This document shows positions 6,238 through 9,554 of a stretch of DNA of 9,554 nucleotides, piece after piece (the stretch's first letter is position 1; each line of letters begins with the position of its first letter). The position numbers were made by a program, and so were the translations under genes. The DNA comes from Thermoplasmata archaeon (lineage in GTDB: Archaea > Thermoplasmatota > Thermoplasmata > UBA10834). Location: the NCBI GenBank assembly GCA_025457845.1, contig JALOTO010000058.1, positions 1-9,554 of the forward strand, read 5' to 3'. The notes beneath the pieces are model-generated. The model worked only from the letters and a program-made list of their open reading frames with translations, made no database searches and was not told the origin of the DNA.

Positions 6238-7512
6238 ATGTATGAGAACCAGGTCTCGGTGGCCTTTGGCAGGGGTGTCGCGGACCCGTTCATCCCGGCG
6301 TTCGCGAGAAGCGCGTTGGACGCTACGGCCGCGCAGCTTGGCTGGCTCCAGGCGTTCATCAATCTCTTCCCGGCCGTCATGCAGGTCCCATGGGGGAAGC
6401 TCAGCGACTTCTTCGGAAGGAGGGTCCCCTTCCTCGTGGTCGGAGGCGTGTTCTCGTTCGCCATGTACTTCTTCATGATCGGGGTGATGAACGCTTGGCA
6501 GCTCATCATGCTCGTGGCGCTGCAGATGTTCATCGGCTCGATGATGATCCCCACTTGGTCGGGGCTCGTGGGCGATGTCACGACCTCCAAGACGAGGAAC
6601 ACGGTCATGAGCAAGATGTTCGCCGCGTCGTCCGTGGCGAGCATCGCGGCCACGCTGCTGGCCGGGATGTTCATGCCGTCCGCGGATGCATCGAGCGTCT
6701 CCGTCTACGCGATCTGGTTCCTCATCGCGGGTATCAGTGGAATAGTCGGTTCGCTCCTGCTCCTCGAGGTCAAGGAGGCCAAGAGGCGGCTTCACGCATC
6801 CCCGAGGAGGATATTCGCCTTCGGGCTGAGGTCGTTCGTGTTCATCTCGGACCTGAAGGAGAACCAGTATTTTCGGAACCTCGTGGTCCTGAACACGACG
6901 TTCAACTTCATCATGTCCCTGATCTGGCCCATTCTCTACATCACATACCTGGACATCCTGGACGCGTCCCTTTTCGAGATCGCCATCATGACAGTGATCT
7001 CCCTCTCGGCGACCGTGTTCTTCCAGACAAAGGTGGGGAGGCTCCTGGACCTCATTGGCCCGATACCGCAGATCCTGATCTCGCGGTTCGCGTTCATCTC
7101 CGTTCCCATCGTGTACGCCCTGGCGACGCATGTCTGGCACATCTACGCCATCAACGCCGCCCTGGGCTTCGCGAACGCGATGGCGAACGTTGCCTTCTTC
7201 GCGTACATCATGGATGTCGCGCCAAACGAGAAGCGGGGAGAGTACTTCGCAGTGTACAACACCCTGATCGGCATCGCGACGTTCATCGGTGCGGTCATCG
7301 GCGGGTACCTTGCGGACTTCTTCTACGCGTTCTATGCCGAGGACCTCCTGATATCCCTCGGAGTTGTCTACGCGATCTCTGCGGTGGGCAGGACCGCATG
7401 TGCCATCTGGTTCTTCAAGCTCAAGGACCCCGTCAAGTATCCGAAGACGCTGCGACAGGTGACCAAAGAGCAGCTCAGCAGACTCCGACTCGACCGACTC
7501 TCACCCTTCTGA
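6238..7512 (+). CDS. Major facilitator superfamily transporter
   Basis: This 424-residue protein is made almost entirely of hydrophobic segments separated by short loops, consistent with about 12 membrane helices in two six-helix halves. MFS motif A is GKLSDFFGRR at 53-62, between helices 2 and 3, followed by VPFLVVGG. A charged central loop (EVKEAKRRLHASPRR, about 178-192, then DLKENQ) separates the halves, and KVGRLLDLIG in the second half is the repeated motif A-like loop. The substrate cannot be inferred; the family includes drug and metabolite exporters. ATG 6238 has no ribosome binding site, and helix 1 looks short. The frame is open back to 6163 and would encode an acidic N-terminal tail ending RRTYNS, but contains no ATG, GTG or TTG, only CTG at 6175. 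The true start may therefore lie upstream of 6238. The gene is single, with no obvious partner. Confidence 0.88.
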   Translation: MYENQVSVAFGRGVADPFIPAFARSALDATAAQLGWLQAFINLFPAVMQVPWGKLSDFFGRRVPFLVVGGVFSFAMYFFMIGVMNAWQLIMLVALQMFIGSMMIPTWSGLVGDVTTSKTRNTVMSKMFAASSVASIAATLLAGMFMPSADASSVSVYAIWFLIAGISGIVGSLLLLEVKEAKRRLHASPRRIFAFGLRSFVFISDLKENQYFRNLVVLNTTFNFIMSLIWPILYITYLDILDASLFEIAIMTVISLSATVFFQTKVGRLLDLIGPIPQILISRFAFISVPIVYALATHVWHIYAINAALGFANAMANVAFFAYIMDVAPNEKRGEYFAVYNTLIGIATFIGAVIGGYLADFFYAFYAEDLLISLGVVYAISAVGRTACAIWFFKLKDPVKYPKTLRQVTKEQLSRLRLDRLSPF

Positions 7513-7573
7513 GCGGACGCGCTGGCCTTGATGAATGTCAAAAACAGGAAAAGGGTTTGTGCAGGTCGCTGGT

Positions 7574-7696
7574 CTACTGGTTGCGTCTACCAGCAACGAA
7601 CCTCCGAAGTGCGACTCTGTCCTTTCTCGGGATCAGGACCAGCCTGCTTTCGAGGTTTACCTGCTTGACGGTGTTCCAGAACTTCTTCTGAACCAT
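7574..7696 (-). CDS. Possible small basic protein (40 aa)
   Basis: An open frame of 40 residues starts at ATG 7696 with a strong GGAGG ribosome binding site 8 nt upstream. The protein begins MVQKKFWNTVKQV and ends RRFVAGRRNQ. It has 11 Lys/Arg and only two acidic residues, so it would be strongly positively charged. The frame extends upstream to another ATG at 7720 that lacks a ribosome binding site. I do not recognise a family. It lies antisense to nothing else convincing, 61 nt downstream of the convergent MFS gene. The supporting evidence is the ribosome binding site and codon choice similar to neighbouring genes; the small size keeps confidence modest. Confidence 0.4.
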   Translation of the reverse strand: MVQKKFWNTVKQVNLESRLVLIPRKDRVALRRFVAGRRNQ

Positions 7697-7740
7697 GTGT
7701 CTCGCCTCCAAAAACGCCATCTGACATGCACACACTTTCG

Positions 7741-7783
7741 TGCGGGCAATCGTTCAGCGGCGTGAAGTACGCGCTTGCCCGCA
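7741..7783. repeat. 9-bp perfect inverted repeat with nested hairpin
   Basis: TGCGGGCAA (7741-7749) and TTGCCCGCA (7775-7783) are perfect inverted copies separated by 25 nt. Inside them GCGT-GAAGT-ACGC (7760-7772) makes a further 4-bp stem. Such a nested structure could be an operator, a recombination site or part of a structured RNA. It lies in the long intergenic stretch, upstream of the small minus-strand frame. Confidence 0.5.
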
Positions 7784-7879
7784 TTCCGGTGGGGGGCTGT
7801 CAGATATGCGTTGTTCTTGCGCGAACATATCTCCGTCCTACCCCTATTCTCAGGATGTATATGACCCTTTGCCCGATAC

Positions 7880-8073
7880 TTGCGGCGTCCATAATTCCGA
7901 ATTATAATAATCGGCATATGTATGAATTCGACATGCAAATACGCAAGTCGGAACTTGGAATCGTAGTGTCTGGACCGAATGTGATATGTGGTTTAATGTA
8001 TAAATTACGAGATATAGAAATTAGATATATAGAAATCAATAAATCATTATTTTCTGCGGTCCGACACGCAGAA
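7880..8073 (+). promoter_or_regulatory. AT-rich island with several TATA-like elements, a direct repeat and a hairpin
   Basis: This stretch differs sharply in composition from the GC-rich window. It contains TTATAATAATCG (7903-7914), TGTATAAATTA (7997-8007), the imperfect direct repeat GATATAGAAATTA (8011-8023) / GATATATAGAAATCA (8024-8038) and AATAAATCATTATTTT. It ends in TTCTGCG (8052-8058) and CGCAGAA (8067-8073), a perfect 7-bp inverted repeat with an 8-nt loop. Several of the AT motifs could act as box A for the plus-strand winged-helix gene at 8206, but they lie 130-200 nt upstream, so the leader would be long. Apart from this, the small frame at 7574-7696 and the inverted repeat at 7741-7783, the region 7513-8205 shows nothing that I can identify. 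Confidence 0.45.
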
Positions 8074-8092
8074 CCATCCCTCGGTCAGACAA

Positions 8093-8114
8093 GGGACACG
8101 GTCACGTGCGTCCC
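8093..8114 (+). other. GC-rich hairpin in the leader of the winged-helix gene
   Basis: GGGACACG (8093-8100) pairs with CGT (8105-8107) and GTCCC (8110-8114), with a GTCA loop and a two-base GC bulge, giving 8 bp. GCAC-GGTGT-GTGC follows shortly after. These lie between the AT-rich island and the gene at 8206 and could form a structured leader or a small RNA. I recognise no known RNA family. Confidence 0.3.
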
Positions 8115-8205
8115 GTCCTTGGGGCACGGTGTGTGCTGGGGATGGGAGTCCAAGCGGGGTACTCGCCCTCACTGGCTGCAGCGCATGAAAAGGTGAAATA
8201 CACGA

Positions 8206-9096
8206 ATGTGTCATTACGAGCATATGGCGCCTATCGACGAGATTACCTCTCTCACCAGCAAGGACCGCATCCTCCTATACTTGTCCGATTTCAACAGGAT
8301 GGAAGAGAGATACGAACTCCCGCCTGAGCTCATTCAAGAATCCATAGCATTCGGGACCGGAGTGCAGAGGAAGCACCTGTCTCAGTATCTGGACGATTTG
8401 ATCAAGGACGGTCTTCTTGTGGAGAGGAAGGCCCACATCAAGGGAATGAAGCAGCGGATGAACGGCTACTATCTGTCGTCCGCAGGCTGCGAGAAGGCGA
8501 AGGTGATACGTGACCATCTGGGTCAGATCGTCGTCGCGGTCGAGGCGAACGGCGGCCACAGGGACATGAAGGTCTGCGAAATCGATACCGCGACCTCGGT
8601 CCACCTGACCCTGTGCGACATAGTCCGAGAGGCGGTCCAGAAGGGGAAGATCTCCCTGGCCTCCCTGGAGGACGTCGAGACGAGGAAGCGCGAGGCCCTG
8701 GAGGCCAAGGAGAAGGCCTCTGACACATACAAGCGCGCTCTGACGACCGCATGGAAGGATGGCAGGGTGACGGCCACCGAGAGGTTCCTGCTCGACGAGC
8801 TTAGGAAACACCTCAGGATCACGGATGACCAGCACAGGTCCCTTGAGAACCAGATTCTCAGCTCCATAGCCCTCGACCACATGGAGTTCATCAGGATCTA
8901 CAGGAGCGTGATGGAGGTCGCTCTCTCCGATGGGGTGCTCGAAGGCCCCGAGGTGGAGATCCTCTGCAATCTCAGGCGTGTCTTCAGGATATCCAACGAC
9001 GAACACGCGGATCTCTTCAAGGAGGTCCAGTTCGAGATATGCGGTCCGTCAAGCAGCAGCGCCGCGATGATGTCCCGCGACGACAAGATCTGCTGA
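8206..9096 (+). CDS. Winged helix-turn-helix protein with C-terminal TerB-like helical repeats
   Basis: This 296-residue protein probably acts as a DNA-binding regulator. Residues 19-98 form an archaeal-type winged helix: DRILLYLSDF, LPPELIQESIAFGTGVQRKH, LSQYLDDLIKDGLLVERKAH, then a wing and YYLSSAGCEKAK. Residues 155-178 are highly charged and helical (ETRKREALEAKEKASDTYKR), likely a coiled linker. Two related helical units follow at 179-215 and 236-272. Each has a short Ala/Leu helix, a K/S-D-G-x-(V/L) turn, a T/G-x-x-E and an R-I-(T/S)-(D/N)-(D/E)-x-H segment, as in TerB-like domains thought to bind metal or mediate membrane-linked stress responses. The start ATG 8206 is supported by AGGTGA 9 nt upstream (8191-8196); an internal ATG at 8224 lacks this. 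It has a long leader and may be autoregulated. The role of the TerB-like part is not known. Confidence 0.8.
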   Translation: MCHYEHMAPIDEITSLTSKDRILLYLSDFNRMEERYELPPELIQESIAFGTGVQRKHLSQYLDDLIKDGLLVERKAHIKGMKQRMNGYYLSSAGCEKAKVIRDHLGQIVVAVEANGGHRDMKVCEIDTATSVHLTLCDIVREAVQKGKISLASLEDVETRKREALEAKEKASDTYKRALTTAWKDGRVTATERFLLDELRKHLRITDDQHRSLENQILSSIALDHMEFIRIYRSVMEVALSDGVLEGPEVEILCNLRRVFRISNDEHADLFKEVQFEICGPSSSSAAMMSRDDKIC

Positions 9097-9097
9097 C

Positions 9098-9554
9098 CTA
9101 CCTGTTCACTCCGGCGCGCCTGCGCCCGGTCGGTCCCTCGTGGTACGCATACGCCATCCTGGGCGTGTTGTAGGCGTAGCCGACGAGGCCCTTGGGGTCC
9201 ACCATGATCAGCCCTCCGAGGCCGTTGACCCGCTCCTTGAGCATGGCCACGGCGCCCTCGCATGCGACGCCTGGGTCGATTCCGTCGGAGAGCCGGTCGA
9301 GCGCGTTCTTGGACAAGACCACCGCCATGATCTTCTCTCCCCAACCTGTCGCCGAGGCGGCGCCGAGTCTGTCGTCGGCGTAACCGCCGGAGCCGACCAG
9401 CGGCGAGTCGCCCACGCGCCCCTCGATCTTCCTTCTGGTACCTCCGGTGGAGGTAGCGCAGGCCACATGCCCTTCAGAATCGACGGCGCACGCGCCAACG
9501 GTGTCCGGCTTGTCACCCTCGAACTCCTCTCTCGTCCTGAGGATGCCGGTCCTC
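9098..9554 (-). CDS. Plant-type L-asparaginase / isoaspartyl peptidase (Ntn hydrolase), partial
   Basis: The frame runs from the window end to a TAG at 9098-9100 and contains the whole beta subunit and the last residues of the alpha subunit of an Ntn-hydrolase asparaginase; the N-terminal part lies outside. The autocleavage site is in KPDTVGACAVD: the Thr codon at 9500-9502 should become the N-terminal nucleophile after self-processing between Asp and Thr. The substrate-binding signature GRVGDSPLVGSGGYAD follows, then TGWGE, and GLIMVDPKGLVGYAYNTPRM near the C-terminus. These enzymes release aspartate from asparagine or from isoaspartyl dipeptides. The short C-terminal tail is basic (PTGRRRAGVNR). 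The gene converges on the winged-helix gene with one base between the stop codons. Confidence 0.9.
   Translation of the reverse strand, partial: RTGILRTREEFEGDKPDTVGACAVDSEGHVACATSTGGTRRKIEGRVGDSPLVGSGGYADDRLGAASATGWGEKIMAVVLSKNALDRLSDGIDPGVACEGAVAMLKERVNGLGGLIMVDPKGLVGYAYNTPRMAYAYHEGPTGRRRAGVNR

Noticed and set aside
7568..7597. Inverted repeats around GCTGGT/ACCAGC as a possible terminator or tRNA fragment
   Set aside because: Stems of 5-6 bp compete with each other, no T-run follows, and no cloverleaf or T-loop can be drawn.
6390..7691. 433-codon plus-strand frame overlapping the MFS gene
   Set aside because: Rich in Arg, His, Gly and Pro without membrane helices; the other frame gives a typical MFS protein.
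7726..8196. 156-codon plus-strand open frame across the AT-rich island
   Set aside because: No ribosome binding site, abrupt composition change inside the frame and no recognisable domain. The middle part looks mildly protein-like, so it could be a decayed remnant, but I cannot support it.

Overview
The window looks like chromosomal DNA from a GC-rich archaeon with an anaerobic, thiol- and iron-sulfur-based metabolism. The evidence is HdrA and HdrD-type heterodisulfide reductase subunits, an MvhD-type domain, an ADP-forming acyl-CoA synthetase alpha subunit, a small DUF5679-type zinc ribbon, TATA-like box A elements, and an archaeal-style winged helix fused to TerB-like helices. A relative of the Thermoplasmatota is plausible, but that is inference. 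No rRNA, tRNA, CRISPR array or complete mobile element was found.

Region 1 (1-4196, minus strand) is one tightly packed operon, transcribed from about 4196 down past position 1. Two paralogous CBS-domain proteins come first and overlap by 4 nt (ATGA). After 33 nt comes hdrA, a flavin and iron-sulfur protein. Its last 8 nt overlap the start of an mvhD-like frame. In ordinary MvhD the chain would continue; here about 80 nt appear to be missing near 1390 and the frame shifts. The rest of the MvhD domain then continues without a stop into an HdrD-like (HdrC plus HdrB) protein with two [4Fe-4S] sites and two CCG domains, which runs off the window at position 1. Before the lesion the unit would have been an MvhD-HdrD fusion working with HdrA in flavin-based electron transfer, with the CBS proteins as likely nucleotide sensors.

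Region 2 (4197-5758) is a divergent promoter region followed by a plus-strand ACD alpha subunit with its catalytic His. No beta subunit lies beside it. Region 3 (5759-6237) holds a short convergent spacer with two near-identical GGAAG/CTTCC palindromes, a 46-aa zinc-ribbon gene on the minus strand with a good TATA box but an apparent CTG start, and a divergent upstream region with a strong hairpin. Region 4 (6238-7512) is a 12-helix-type MFS transporter.

Region 5 (7513-8205) is about 690 nt without a long convincing gene. It contains a possible 40-aa basic protein with a strong ribosome binding site, a 9-bp inverted repeat, an AT-rich island very unlike the rest of the window, and a GC-rich leader that can form hairpins. 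Region 6 (8206-9554) has a winged-helix/TerB-like protein converging, with a single base between the stop codons, on a plant-type asparaginase/isoaspartyl peptidase truncated by the window end.
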